A stretch of 64,000 nt of DNA from Pontederia crassipes (GCA_030549335.1 CM060198.1:41084353-41148352), one strand, 5' to 3'. Positions 1-10,787 are shown, counted from the first letter of the stretch. Notes: a model not told the origin generated them from the letters alone. Translations and numbers: made by a program.

Positions 1-1
1 G

Positions 2-127
2 TCCAGCACGAGCAGCATGGGCGGTGTGCCCCTGACAGCAGAGGATTTTTGGCATATTGTGAGGGGACTTTGTAGACAGAGACTGGATTGGAGATCTCTG
101 GTGGCAACTTTTCTGGCCGGTGCCTAG
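2..127 (+). CDS. 3' end of an unidentified ORF, cut by the window edge
   Basis: A reading frame is open from the first bases to a TAG at 125-127, giving about 41 residues that end in ...RSLVATFLAGA. It contains the stretch EDFWHIVRGLCRQRLDW, which looks like ordinary protein rather than repeat translation. I do not recognise the family. The DNA is richer in G+C than what follows, and a run of A residues lies about 235 bp downstream (from about 359). It could be the last exon of a plant gene or a gene fragment; the short length leaves chance possible. Confidence 0.25.
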   Translation, partial: SSTSSMGGVPLTAEDFWHIVRGLCRQRLDWRSLVATFLAGA

Positions 128-797
128 GCCATTTGGCTTTAGCGCAACCGAGTCATTTTTTATGGGGAGAGATGTCAGGTGGATAAGATTGTATATCACA
201 TGTTTTTTCTTCTTCGGAATTGGGGCTTTGATTAGCGTCTTTTGATCTACTTTTGCTGCTCTCCACTGGAGAGCTTCTCTCTTGTACATGATGTTCTCTC
301 CTTGATGATATATATACATGGATGATAATCAAATTGGTGGTCATCCTTTCTCTTCTCAAAAAAAAAAAAAAACTTCTTATATGGGACAAAACAAGTGTTG
401 ATCAACTTAATGTCTCTTATCACTGCAATATTTGGTGTGGTATAACGACTTTGAAACCACACCTGTTGACTAGCGCCAAGAGCGAGTTTCGGACAGTATC
501 ACACGAAGAGAGGATCCATGAAACATCAATGCATATGGACTAAACATACAAGAAGGTCAATATAATTCTTCTAAGAAAAAAGGACAATATAATTACAATA
601 CAACGTTGCAGCTGAAACACAAACAATTGTTGTTGATTTCAACATAGAACTGACATATGGGTTAAAGTTGGAAGAGTAATTGGGAAAAGAAGTTTGAAGA
701 CGAGAGAAGCATTGAAACCAAAATATTATAGACCTGTGAATTATCGAAAGATAAATATAAATATAAGAGCACATATGAATCACAACAAATACGTATA
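128..797. other. Non-coding stretch with a poly-A run
   Basis: There is no recognisable gene. A pure A run of about 15 bases (about 359-373) follows a mixed-sequence segment and may mark a transcript-derived 3' end or simply low complexity. Short frames on both strands have no protein-like composition. The right edge is the start of the long-TIR element. Confidence 0.4.
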
Positions 798-1045
798 GGG
801 TAAATTGCATAAACAGTTCTGAACTTTCATTTTATTCTTATATATTTTCTTTTTGTGTAAAAAGTCATGAACTTTAATTTTGTTCTCAAATCTAACCTAA
901 ACTTCTATTTTTGTGTAAAAAAGTTAAGAACTTTAATTTAATTATCAAATCTAGCCTAAACTTTTATTTAAATTTTTTTAAATTGGTTATAAATATTTTT
1001 ATTAAAAAATAATAATAATCCAGTCATCATTACATAGACAAGTTG
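798..1045 (+). repeat. Left terminal inverted repeat of the 798-2177 element
   Basis: This arm pairs with 1911-2177. It carries three loosely repeated sub-blocks built on 'gaactttaattt...tctaacctaaactt', so the arm itself is internally repetitive. Its inner edge, cagtcatcattacataga, pairs with tatgtaatgatcactg near 1920. Confidence 0.7.
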
Positions 1046-1231
1046 TAAAAAAAAGGTAAAGATTAAAATATATTTTAAATAACGAATTAGTTGAATTTTA
1101 CCCTATTTTTTAATTAGATAAAATGACATCGTTATGATCTTATTTTATCTAATAATAAAATAGACTAAAAGTTTAAACTAATTTACTATAAATATTTTGA
1201 TTTTTACTCTTTTTTGATGACTTGTCTACGA

Positions 1232-1909
1232 GGTTGTCAAGATTGCTTTCAGAGGTAGGATGACAAGGGTTCGGAGGATCAAGGATTGTAAGATCCTACC
1301 TTATGAATAAAATAGTATTTTTTAAAAATAAAAATAAAAATATATAATAATAACTAAATATTTTACTCTTACATTATACTTAATTAGTATTTTTATGGGC
1401 TTCATAATCATATAGAAAGTTGGACCAATAATAATTATGAATGATTAATAATAGTAAATCAATTTCTTCATCTCAATTATAAAAAAATAGTCAACTTTTC
1501 TCTTTTAAGTATTATTTTTGTCACATAAGTTTATTAATTAGAATTATATCATACATAAAAAATAATAAAGAAAATGAGAGGAACCTTATTTACATCTTGC
1601 CATTTTTATTTTTAGTATTCTATTTTCTAGATTTCTCAATTTTAAAGTTAATAAAAAATTTAGAAAATAAAATCATAGTATCTATATGATAGATAGAGGA
1701 TCTTACCTCTTTCTTACCATTTTTTTATTTTTAATATTCTATTATTTTAGTTTTTCCAATAAAAAATAATTAAAAAAATAAAAAAAACAAAATCATAGAT
1801 AGATCCACATACGATCCTATGTTTCCAATCTTCAGAATGAGATCGAGATCGCAAGTCAGCTATTGGATCGTAGGATCTTACGACGATTCGGAAAGCGATC
1901 CTGACAACC
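1232..1909. mobile_element. Nested foldback element with ggttgtcaagat-type ends
   Basis: The left end at 1232 reads ggttgtcaagattgctttc, and the right end at 1891-1909 is its near-perfect reverse complement (gaaagcgatcctgacaacc). The interior is AT-rich, has no ORF, and contains a local duplication (about 1582-1640 resembles about 1700-1760). It lies inside the 798-2177 element, so it inserted later. Flanks cttgtctac and cttgtttat resemble each other and may be remnants of a target duplication, although they do not abut the element exactly. Confidence 0.65.
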
Positions 1910-1910
1910 A

Positions 1911-2177
1911 TGCTTGTTTATGTAATGATCACTGAATTATTATTTTTTAATAAACAAAATAATAATAGGCTATATTTATAACCAATTTAAAATTTTTAAA
2001 ATAAAAGTTTAGGTTAGATTTGAAAATTAAATTAAAGTTCATGACTTTTTATGCAAAAATAGAAGTTTATGCTAGATATGAAAACAAAACCAAAGTCTAA
2101 CTTTTTACGCAAAAATAAAAGTTCAGATTAGATTTGAGAATAAACCTATAGTTCTAACTTTTTTATGCAATTTACCC
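1911..2177 (-). repeat. Right terminal inverted repeat of the 798-2177 element
   Basis: This is an imperfect reverse complement of 798-1045. It shows the same internal sub-repeats in inverted order and ends 20 bp beyond the stop codon of the dioxygenase pseudogene. Confidence 0.7.
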
Positions 2178-2197
2178 ATGTAATTGGAAACAGGTCA

Positions 2198-3639
2198 CTA
2201 TGACAACATCCTGAAATGGGGGAGAGGGGTTTTTCCATCTATGTTCCTGGAGAAAAAGTACTCCATGACCTCCCTGGTTGAGAATTTAATATACAGAGGA
2301 GGATTGTATTCGGATACTAGCTCCTTAATCGGATCCTAGAGCCTACTTGAAGAAGTTGAATGCAAATGGGTGCTGAAGGAGCACGCCACCGAAATTTTTG
2401 GACCCACATCTCTAGCCATCACTATGTGCTCAACGCTTTTGGACCTGTCATTAGTTATCACCTGCAACAAATAAATGCAGAGTTATCTTTATTAATCTCA
2501 TTTAAAATTACTTAGCTAGTTAAACTATTAGTTATACCACTTCATAGATAATTAAATATGGTTAGGTTAGCAGGCTCTATACGAGGATAGACATGAGCTA
2601 CCAACCTGGAGTTCGATATTTTGTATTTTTGTTTTCATCCGAATATCATTATTGTACTAAGATCCATTCTATTGTTTAAAATGCTCATATATATATGTAT
2701 TTAAACCCTTTTAAAATGAACACTAAAAAAAAGTAGAATAAAAAACTTATAAAATATCGATTTCCTGTAACTGAAATGATGTACGTAGTTGAAGTGATAA
2801 CCTGCATCAGGTTGCAAACATTTATGACGAGAGCACTGGGGACAGGGGCAACCTTGAGCCATCTATCACTGTGGAAGAACTACAGGCTGCCCAGGAGGTC
2901 TTGCAGATGGACGGTGAGGAAGTTGTCACTGTGCTTGATTGTCCTCTGGGCATGGCGGGTAGTAGTGGCACAGTAGCACCTGCCTTTTGCCAGACTCCAT
3001 CTCCTCCAAGCAGTCACGCTTCAGTCTGAGCATTTAAGAGAAGTAACCAAACGGTGTCTCTCCCAACACCTTCATATGCCCTGCGTACTCTCGAGCAGAT
3101 TAATGGGGATGTGGGGGGAGGGGGGGTGGGGGTGGGGGGGAAGCTTCGCTACATAAAATTGACATTCGGGCAGGTCACCATTGCGCAGATCTAGCGCCAC
3201 GTGACAGGCGAGCGTGTCCCTCCAGCTTGCGACCCTCGACTGGAACAGGTAGATGCTGCTCTAATACTTCTCGGCCGGCTGCCATCGCATTAGTACAATT
3301 GCCTTCTTCTGCTCCTGCGGGGCCTCGTGGAATGACCGCATGGCGTCCAGGACGCCTCCACTGCTGGCCACCCATGCCCTACCACCTGGAAGAACCACCA
3401 ATGCTCGGTCGCCCGTTTATATCGCCTCCACCACCTCCTCCCTGTCCTTCCAAGATGATCACGGGTATTCCGACATCATCATCACCTTCAACAGCATCCG
3501 CAATGGGGATGCGATCCTCCGGCGAGGCCACAAAGATGCGGGGGAGCTCCGTGGCGCCTGTGTGCCACGAGGCCCCGAACATAGCCTTGTTGTCATCGAA
3601 GGCTTTTAGCTCGGCTAGCCCCGTCACCTTCGCTACCAT
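2198..3639 (-). pseudogene. 2-oxoglutarate/Fe(II)-dependent dioxygenase pseudogene (ACC-oxidase-homolog type), three exons
   Basis: Read on the minus strand, exon 1 (3639 to about 3155) starts MVAKVTGLAELKAFDDNKA and carries PRIFVASPEDR and ASWRDTLACHV, hallmarks of the plant ACC-oxidase-homolog/deacetoxyvindoline-4-hydroxylase-like dioxygenases. Exon 2 (about 3098-2802) has LLCHYYPPCPE and the iron-ligand H-x-D in KHSDNFLTV, and ends at a GT donor. Exon 3 (2461-2198) begins after a cag acceptor and has the distal iron-ligand His in SVEHIV; the usual R-x-S appears as K-I-S. The intron before exon 3 sits at the classic family position. The gene is broken. There is a frameshift and a missing segment in exon 1, where the DIOX_N core around the usual WGFF is gone. 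Stops lie near KY*SS (exon 1), FS*ML (exon 2) and RL*DP (exon 3), and a shift precedes KHSD. The enzymes are cytosolic oxidoreductases of secondary metabolism; the substrate is unknowable here. Confidence 0.85.
3111..3140 (+). repeat. G-rich tract inside the dioxygenase intron 1 region
   Basis: A run of G interrupted by single T or A residues lies between exon 1 and exon 2 of the pseudogene. It can in principle form a G-quadruplex on the plus strand or arise by slippage. Confidence 0.6.
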
Positions 3640-4199
3640 CTTCACTTTCTCTTTCTCTCTCTCGTCTTCGTCTCTCTCTCTGAGGCAGGATCGAGCTCGT
3701 AGCTGTGGGTTGCATTTGCTATGGTTTTTGTTCCTTATAAACTCTCATTCTAAAACTGCTGTCCTTTGGACTTTGGAGTGTATGCACCATTTGGAATTGG
3801 AAAGATATGAGGAAAACAAACAGCTGTCGTTTGGAGAACAAAATTAAATGCCCTGTTTTATACACCATTTCATATTCCCAAAAAAAATTAAGAAAAAAGA
3901 CATACAAAAATTGAGAAAAAAAGATAACTACAAATGTTGAGTAGAGAATCATCTGAAACCTCCTATTGTGCATTGCTTTATATAAATATAAGATAAAAAG
4001 CTCCTCATTGGGAGGGGGGCGCACTGACCCCTCCCCTTTTCTTCTGAACCGTCCATTATACCTGTTCATGTCGACAGCGTCCGCCTGCGAGAAGAGGAAT
4101 GACATGTCCGTGTCGCGAGGTCATAGCACGGGATGAGCACCAGCTTCAGTGTCAAGGTGCGGCGGAGTGTTCCCTTCGAAGTGCTAGTCCGCGAAGGAG
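3640..4199 (-). promoter_or_regulatory. Probable former 5' leader and upstream region of the dioxygenase pseudogene
   Basis: Just upstream of the start codon the minus strand is a GA-rich leader (plus strand CT repeats at about 3646-3690), common in plant 5' untranslated regions. A TATATAAA-like run lies near 3978-3990 on the minus strand. A 128-residue minus frame crosses this segment but reads through leader-like and AT-rich DNA, and I do not take it as a gene. Confidence 0.35.
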
Positions 4200-5302
4200 G
4201 CTCGTCTTTTTACTTTAAATATATGTAGAGAATTTTTTATTAATACGATGTTGATGGTTTTATCTTTTTCTTTATTTGTTTTATTATTTCACATATGACG
4301 TGGAGGAGGAAAAATGCTGACATGAGTGTCACATCAGCATTTTAACTGGTACATAGAATTTTCAAATCTTCGATTGTGATGATCGTCGCGATTGAAATGT
4401 TTTGAAAGTTGAATGATCATGTGGTTACAAAGTGAAATTGGATGATCTTCAAATCTTCAATAAGATGAATGTTGTAAGTGTAATGAGCATCCGCCTTAAA
4501 ATGATATTGGTGCATAATGACTTGGTCATAGTGGACCTCATTTGGTGCACTAAGAAATCGTGGTACATCAACATTCCCAAATGAATCTCAATGGAACTCA
4601 AAGTGAAGTATGTAGTTGTGAATTGCAATCTAACTGTTGGGGCAACTATGGCCATAGCCCACTATGATCCACTTGTAGTGTTGGATGTGGACCATAATAT
4701 CACAATAGATCAATTGAATATCAAGCCACAGTGTCTACTATGATTCCTAATAACCCACTGCGATGAACTCATGCAACCCAAAACAGCAACCATCCGCTTT
4801 GTATTACTACGAAAAATTATGAATATACTAGTGTGAAAAGGAATCTCCAACTCGAAAGAGTTAACTCTCACTTCTATGGCCCCACTTAGTGAGCAAGAAT
4901 GAGATGTGGGTAGAATGTTCTATAAGTAGCATTCTTAGGTCATTCTAGGGCCATCTAACATTTCATATAAATATATTTCTGGTGAAACCTTAAATGATTA
5001 TTAACCTAATCAACTTAGGGTTCATGTAAGCTTAGAAATCCTCAATTTCCTAGGCAAAGTTCTCAAGACCTAGATCTAGATCTTACACTAACAGATCCCA
5101 AATCTTACTCCCAAGATCATGTGTAAGATGTTACTTTAACTTGGATGGTCTTATTATTCATATAATTTTTGGTATTATTATTTTTTGTTCAGATATGTTG
5201 ACTTATTAGTTGAATAATTTGTGATATATTGAAGTTAATTTAAAAGTTAAATGTCAATTTTGTAAAAAGGCAATACTTGCCTTTTAAAATAAATTTTATA
5301 TT
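4200..5302. other. AT-rich intergenic DNA, no gene recognised
   Basis: It contains atgagtgtcacatcagcatttt near 4322, a phrase common near plant DNA-transposon ends, but no matching inverted arm was found. No protein-like frame of useful length is visible on either strand. Confidence 0.35.
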
Positions 5303-5352
5303 AATACTTAGGATCTTATGACCTTCATGATCTTCGATGTTAAGACCATAAG
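5303..5352 (+). repeat. Partial second copy of the nested foldback family end
   Basis: The segment aggatcttatgac ... gttcttgacaacc resembles the right end of the 1232-1909 element (aggatcttacgac ... gatcctgacaacc). Only this end is visible; the opposite arm was not found, so the copy is truncated or diverged. Confidence 0.4.
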
Positions 5353-6390
5353 ATATCGTTCTTGACAACCCTGTTCCTAGGTTCTACTCTTGCAAGATAC
5401 GTTGCAGTAGTCGTGACATAGAAGCAATAGACAAGTGATCCTCTTTAATATCTAAGGGTTCTTAGGATTAATTTCTTGGTCTCAAAGATACCATATGAAC
5501 AAACAATCAATGTGATGCCTACATCCATCATAATCCTAGCAATAAAGGATAAAAAATAGATTAGATCTCCCATTCCAAGCCAATGAAAGAGATGGGTTCA
5601 CCTATTAGATACCATGAAGCCCTAATAGACTTTAAAGCTTTTTCTTCTTGTTCCTCTCCTTCCCCAAGTATGCTCCCATGCAATCCTCTGTGTTCCTATC
5701 TTTCCACTTGCACATCTTCACCTCCTTGATCTTTTAGGTCACTAGAAGAGGGAGGGTTTAGGGTACACAAGGATTTGGTGGCTGGTTTGGAGAGAAATAA
5801 AGCAAAGAAGAGAGAGTTTTGAGGAACACTAAATAACGTTGGACGAATACCCCTGCGTTTTGTAGTTTTTTTTCCAAAGGATGCTGCCTGTCGAATATAT
5901 GTTGCAATTGGTTGAGAAATTGTTGGAACAATTTCGGGTTTCATGAGAATTTTAATCGTGGCAATGAAGGACTATGGTTGACATCTGTTTGTATGCTTGA
6001 TTTTGTTGATGCAATGCTACCAGAACCTATGGTCATGCAATACTAATAATAATATTTTTTTAAAATTTATTTTCTCATGAAGAAACGGAACTTGACTTGT
6101 CCAGCTATTTACAGATTGTTCTTCTGGAGTTGTTCTTATGATATTTGGCACATTGATGACGTATACCAAACCTTTTACAAGTATTAATGATGGAAAAAAA
6201 GAAATGATGAAGTTGGTTTTCTGCATCAAGTGCATCTTTTGCTGTTTTAATTAGCTTTTCCTATGTTGATATATGATTGTACAAACGTTAAATTTTGGTG
6301 TGTTATGATTTTAAGATCTAGATAGGTGGTGAAGTTTTTGTCTTCATTTTGTGAAATTTAATGCTTTTTCTCATAACTTTTTCCTCTCAG
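5353..6390. other. Region upstream of the 6391 exon; possible leader and intron
   Basis: No coding exon is identified. The part at 5640-5945 is pyrimidine-rich and could be an old 5' leader. The part at 5946-6390 is AT-rich and ends in a pyrimidine tract with a cag acceptor (ttttcctctcag), so it could be an intron. Confidence 0.3.
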
Positions 6391-6714
6391 GACTCTGGTG
6401 GTCGGCCCCAGAAACAAGTCGTCTTGAAACTTAGCAGTGGGAGGAGAATAAACTTCAATGTTAGGAAAATGATTGCGGATTCCGAGCTTAACAACGTAGA
6501 TTCTTTGAAGAAGAGATCACACGCCAATGTGACAGAAGATGATGGAAGCCATGAAGCAGGGGATGCTGCTACCAATTCAAAAAGACAAATGGTGTGTATG
6601 TGTCCGTGTTATCATAGCAAAAAGATTGCGATGTTGGAGCAGGAAGTGCACCATTTGAAAAATGAAATCTTGGACTTGCGTAAGAAACTCGGAGATCATG
6701 GTTTGCAGTACTAG
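6391..6714 (+). CDS. Terminal exon of an unidentified plant protein with a C-terminal coiled coil
   Basis: From the acceptor at 6390 the frame runs about 107 codons to TAG at 6712-6714. The N-terminal part is basic (RPQKQVVLKLSSGRRINFN), followed by an acidic and polar stretch. A CMCPCYHSKK segment then precedes a leucine-heptad region (IAMLEQEVHHLKNEILDLRK) typical of a short coiled coil. Composition and the clean acceptor argue for a real exon with no internal stop. I do not recognise the family, and upstream exons were not found within the window. It may be an intact last exon of a gene with distant 5' exons, or a captured fragment. Confidence 0.5.
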   Translation, partial: DSGGRPQKQVVLKLSSGRRINFNVRKMIADSELNNVDSLKKRSHANVTEDDGSHEAGDAATNSKRQMVCMCPCYHSKKIAMLEQEVHHLKNEILDLRKKLGDHGLQY

Positions 6715-7388
6715 CCACGCCAGAATGCCGGAATCTCTGTTCGGGTACCACTTTTACCATTTATTTTGACATAATGGGTCGTAGTATTAATTAACCATGC
6801 AAATGTTGGGAAGCTGTAACATTACCTTTTGTTGGGTTATTTATAATTTGATGAACATTGAATTGATTATCTGCTGATGCAGCAAATTTTAATCTACATG
6901 GCTGCAGCCTAAAGTTGCTTGAAAGAAGAAAAGAAAAGTTAGCAAGAAACCAACCAGATTTAGCAGCGACCTGCCTTTTGTAACGAAATTGTCATTCAAC
7001 ATGTTAAATTTAAAAGTACCCTCGTGATTGTCCTGATTATTTGTTTCCCCAAAAACATTAATTAAGCTAACGTTGTCTGGTTAATTAAGCGACAGTGGCA
7101 GGCACCTGAATATGCATTTTTTAGAATGTAGCTGCTTTCATTTGTTTTCACAGTTTTGATCTTTTGAGAAAATAGGAATGGATCAAAATGTTGAGAGTTA
7201 ACTAACCTTTCAATTGGTGGCATCAATAAGAATCCAACTGAACATTACCCAATTTTATATTATGTAAACATTTATAATATGAATATAAAATGCTTATATT
7301 ATAAGTTTACAATTACTATGATCTCATAACTAGATGAAAGCCACAAAATTAATTATTTCACGATGCATCGGTTAAACAATTTTCCGCA
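6715..7388 (+). other. 3' flank of the 6391-6714 exon, no further gene
   Basis: AT-rich sequence with no ORF of note. The first 150-200 bp could be the 3' untranslated region; no single polyadenylation signal is decisive. Confidence 0.35.
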
Positions 7389-7403
7389 TATTTAATCTCT
7401 TTA

Positions 7404-7449
<46 letters not shown>
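7389..7449. repeat. (TG)n/(TA)n microsatellite
   Basis: A short gt run turns into an uninterrupted at/ta run of about 40 bases. Likely polymorphic. Confidence 0.9.
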
Positions 7450-7455
<6 letters not shown>

Positions 7456-7875
7456 TATAATAAAACAAATCTAATTATAATCTTATATGAAAATAAAACA
7501 ACTACAATTATGGATGTTCAGGGGGACCCGGCCTGATCTAAACTAGTTTGGGTGGGATCGGGTATAGGTAAGAATTTTCCAACCTGACTTGTAGACTAGA
7601 TTTTTTATTTTTTTTATAGTTTTCAGCTTATATTTTGTATAAAAATGTAGAAAAATATATTAAAATTAAATATTTTAAATGTGTAAAAAAAATATTTAAA
7701 TGCTTAACAAAATATTTTATGCTTTTTAAATAAATATTATATAAAATTTTTATGTTAAATAATAGAAAAATTAAGAAAAAATAAAAAAAAAAAGAAAAAA
7801 ATGGTGGTCGGTAACTTGACCACCCGAAAGAGGCTTGACTTGACCCGACTCGATCAAAATCGAGCGGGGTGGGTC
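7450..7875. other. AT-rich segment with GC-rich borders, possible small transposon remnant
   Basis: GC-rich phrases (ggggacccggcctgatc near 7521; gagcggggtgggtc near 7863) bracket an A/T-homopolymer interior. They look like transposon borders, but I could not match them as terminal repeats. Confidence 0.3.
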
Positions 7876-8461
7876 TAAGGTCGCGCCAGTGCATAATCAC
7901 GGTCGTGCTATGGCTTTGTCACGGTTGTGACATTATATGTCACAGCAAGTCCGATTTTTGGCTAATTTCAACCTTTCTATCACGGGCGTGACGGATTTCA
8001 TCACGGTCGTGATAGAACTATAAAGTTCCGCCGCCAACTCCGATTTCATACGAATTTTCATTCAGAAATTGGAGAAAACGATACAAAATTTTTAGAACCA
8101 AAACATATATATTTCCTAGGCATTCTAGGATCAAAAGAACATTTTAAAACATAAAAATTCATAAATTTCTAATATCTAGGTTTCATCCATAAATCATGAT
8201 CAATATGAAAAACATGACCCCTAACTATTAGATCTAACCATGGAAGCTTATGTATGCATAGATCTAATGCTTTCAATGTTGAACATCCTCAGCACAATCC
8301 AATCTTAGGACAAGGAGTCCTCATGCTCTTAATCCAATAATGAAAAACCATTGAGAGAGGAGAGAGGAGAGAGGAGAGAGGAGAGAGGGAGATTTGAATT
8401 CTCTTTACATGTCATAATCTTGAATCCTTGTTCTTGTCTTTCTCCTTCCTCAAGTCTTAGC
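7876..8461 (-). mobile_element. Part of an older gypsy-type LTR (family 2), split by the 8462-16612 element
   Basis: It carries the tcacggtcgtga dyad motifs seen again in the LTR at 16975-18779. It stops at 8461 with tcttagc, and the same LTR resumes at 16613 after the inserted element. The continuation ends tattaca at 16734. The left boundary near 7876 is uncertain. Confidence 0.6.
8457..8461 (+). repeat. Target site duplication, left copy (TTAGC)
   Basis: Identical to 16613-16617; five bases is the usual length for Ty3/gypsy integration. Confidence 0.9.
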
Positions 8462-10334
8462 TGTAAAACCTCAAAATTTTCACCCTAAAAGCTAGAGGGC
8501 AATTAGGTCATTTCGGTAGTGCTAACCTATTCGTCATCACTTAATCACAATAATATGATCTAATAGTAAAATAGTGGAAACTAACATTAATTTAAAATGA
8601 GATAAGATCACCATCGTTTAGCGGAAGACTTTAACTTAAAATAATAATAAAACTAATGTCATTTTCATATCTAGAGACAGACTCTAGTAACTCATGACTC
8701 CATATAATCTTATGCTAGGTGCAATCTCACCGTCATGAGATGAGCCATTCATCCAAGCAATTCAATTACTTGCGCAGATCCAAGGTGTAGGGTTACCCAG
8801 TTAGAGTATGTAAAGGCCAATGCAATATAATGCATCCTAAACAGGATACTACATGACACATGTATGATAGTTTCATAACAACATGAACATGCATGCCATG
8901 TCATATTCATAAATGTACATGTCATTGATTCATATCATAAGGTCATCAGTAAAGTAATTGACATGTTAACATTATCATAATTAGTCAGTTAATACAGTAG
9001 GCATACCAAGTGACTAGTATTTCTCATTTCCTTTCCTCAGGGTTGCTTCATAACCTATTGGATCAAACTTTCGTGATCATCAATTTCTTTAGTTTAGTCA
9101 GCTTAGTATCAATCTTTGATCTTATCAATAATTGAAGAATCAAGTCGTTGCCCTCCAATAGGCTAGCTAGGCCTTGGAGCCGATGCTCCGTCACCCGAAG
9201 GTGAATGAAAATATACATACCATTGCCGATAAGATATAGTTATTCGCCCATGAAATGCTAACTCCAAGGTGCAGGGCACAATAATTTTCTGAGGGAAATT
9301 TTAACACAATGGAGCAAGACACGGTATTTTCTGTAATTAGTTTGATGGGTGACAACTAATAGTATTCTTCAATTGGTTCATTATAATCACAATCATCAAA
9401 TAATTTACGTCGCTCAGTCTTCATATTTCAACCTAGATACGACTATCGATGCATTTTGTGTATCTAAGTTCATATGCAATCATCAAACATCAACACATAG
9501 TATAAATACTTTGAAAATAAGTTTAATATATCATATGTATACTCAATCTGCGAGGACAATACGGCCATGTCGTATTTTTGCCTTCCAGCTCGTATTAAAG
9601 TCCTCCAGACCATATTTAGCTCGCACAAAAAAATATGGCCAGCCCTTATTTTTGCCCTTCAGGTCGTATTAACTCCCTATAGGTCGTATTAGGCTCGCAC
9701 CAGAAAATACTGGCAGCCCATATTTTTGTCCTGTTGCTCGTATTAATAGCCTCTAGCCCGTATTGAGCTAGTTTCTTGCACATTTTTCAATAAAACTTTG
9801 AAAAAAATGCAATACAAAGCATCCTAAAGGTTCTAGGTCCGATTTATATATCAATAGGCATAAAAAAACATGAAAAACATATGAAATCATTCATTCTTTC
9901 AAATGTAGGGTTGATCCTAGATCTCACAACATGGAACCCTAACATAAGAATCTAATATTGAAATTCAAAAGCATGAATCATATGTGAGAACCTTCCAAAT
10001 CTAATGCATGATATGACCCTCAGTCACAATCCCTACCTAGGACTAGGGTGTCCTTGGGTCTCTCAATACAACCATACAAACATTGAGAGGGGAGAGAGGG
10101 GTTGAATCCCCTTTACATTCGTTAACCTTAGTTGATCATTCTCTTCTTTCTTCCCTTTCTTCCTCTTCCTCTTCCTCCTTGCTCCTCAAGATCTCCTTCC
10201 TCAAGCCCTAGTCGTCAAGAGTTTAGATGGAGAAAAGAGGTAAACAAGGGGGTTCTGGGCCTTTATATAAGATAGGTTAGGGCTTTTAAATAAATTTACT
10301 AATTTACCTCCGATTAAAAATCTAGGATATTACA
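8462..10334 (-). repeat. 3' LTR of the 8462-16612 chromovirus
   Basis: 1873 bp, bounded by tgtaaaacc and tattaca. In element orientation (minus strand) a TATA-like ctttatataa lies at 10260-10270, only about 65-73 nt from the LTR 5' end. A three-unit tandem array lies at 9558-9780. Confidence 0.9.
9558..9780 (-). repeat. Tandem array, three units of about 74-75 bp, in the chromovirus LTR
   Basis: Units begin at about 9558 (aatacggcca), 9632 (aatatggcca) and 9707 (aatactggca). Each repeats tatttttgcc, tcgtatta and gagctcg-like blocks. The other LTR has the matching array at about 15830-16045. Confidence 0.8.
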
Positions 10335-10372
10335 TCCTCCCCCCCCCCCCCCCCCTAAAAAAAAAATTATCC
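10335..10372 (-). promoter_or_regulatory. Polypurine tract beside the 3' LTR
   Basis: On the minus strand this is a long purine block (A run, then about 18 G, then aggatg) that ends at the LTR start. This is the expected place for plus-strand DNA priming. The G run is unusually long and may have grown by slippage. Confidence 0.8.
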
Positions 10373-10418
10373 TTGAATTTTAACATAAGGTAGAACACTT
10401 ACCAAATAATCTTAAAAA

Positions 10419-10787
10419 TTATTCTTTCATCTCATCTTCTAGTTCCCATGTTGCTTCAGTTCCATTGTGGTGCTTCCATACAATTTTTACCATCTTCACC
10501 ACCTTGTTGCTGAGACAACGCTCACCATACTCAAGTATCTCTGTAGGGTACTCTTCATATGTGATGTCCTCCTTAATGGTTGGCTCTTCGATCACCACCA
10601 TATGTGTGTATTTGCAAAGCATAGACACATGAAAAACTTTATATATCTTAGCATATGAAGGAGGCAAGGCTGGTTTGTATGCTCCTTCTCCAACTTTTTT
10701 CAGGATTTCAAATGGTCCAATGTACCTTGGAATCAACTTGCCCTTTCTACTGCATTTCATGACTCCTTTGGTAGGAGACACCTTCAA
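10419..10787 (-). pseudogene. Integrase C-terminal domain plus chromodomain (chromovirus)
   Basis: A 122-residue frame opens with the integrase C-terminal motif GKLIPRYIGPFEIL and ends with a chromodomain-like segment (KMVKIVWKHHNGTEATWE). Chromodomains in this clade steer integration towards modified histone H3. It is the longest intact piece of this element. The leading methionine is not a true start, because the segment is the tail of a pol polyprotein broken upstream. Confidence 0.85.

Larger units (their letters stand above)
798..2177. mobile_element. Non-autonomous long-TIR DNA transposon (Mutator-like), interrupted
   Basis: The sequence opens with gggtaaattgcataaa at 798 and closes with the reverse complement ending tttaccc at 2177. 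The two arms match for roughly 250 bp (798-1045 against 1911-2177), including repeated blocks of the form aagttcatgactttt/tagatttga. Long TIRs with no transposase fit a non-autonomous Mutator-like element. The flanks (atacgtata left, atgtaattg right) do not make a convincing target duplication, so the family is inferred from TIR length alone. A second foldback element sits inside it at 1232-1909. Confidence 0.7.

Noticed and set aside
2793-3029. Plus-strand open frame of about 78 codons with protein-like composition
   Set aside because: It is the antisense of dioxygenase exon 2. The minus strand gives family motifs (LLCHYYPPCPE, KHSDNFLTV) and a proper splice donor.
3227-3847. 206-codon plus-strand ORF, among the longest in the window
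   Set aside because: It runs antisense to dioxygenase exon 1 and its GA-rich leader; P/S-rich translation comes from CT repeats, and no domain is visible.
3719-4105. 128-codon minus frame upstream of the dioxygenase
   Set aside because: It spans leader-like and AT-rich DNA, gives a Phe/Tyr-rich product typical of random AT-rich frames, and lies where a promoter is expected.
7405-7449. AT microsatellite as a cruciform regulatory site
   Set aside because: Simple slippage-prone repeat; nothing around it suggests regulation.
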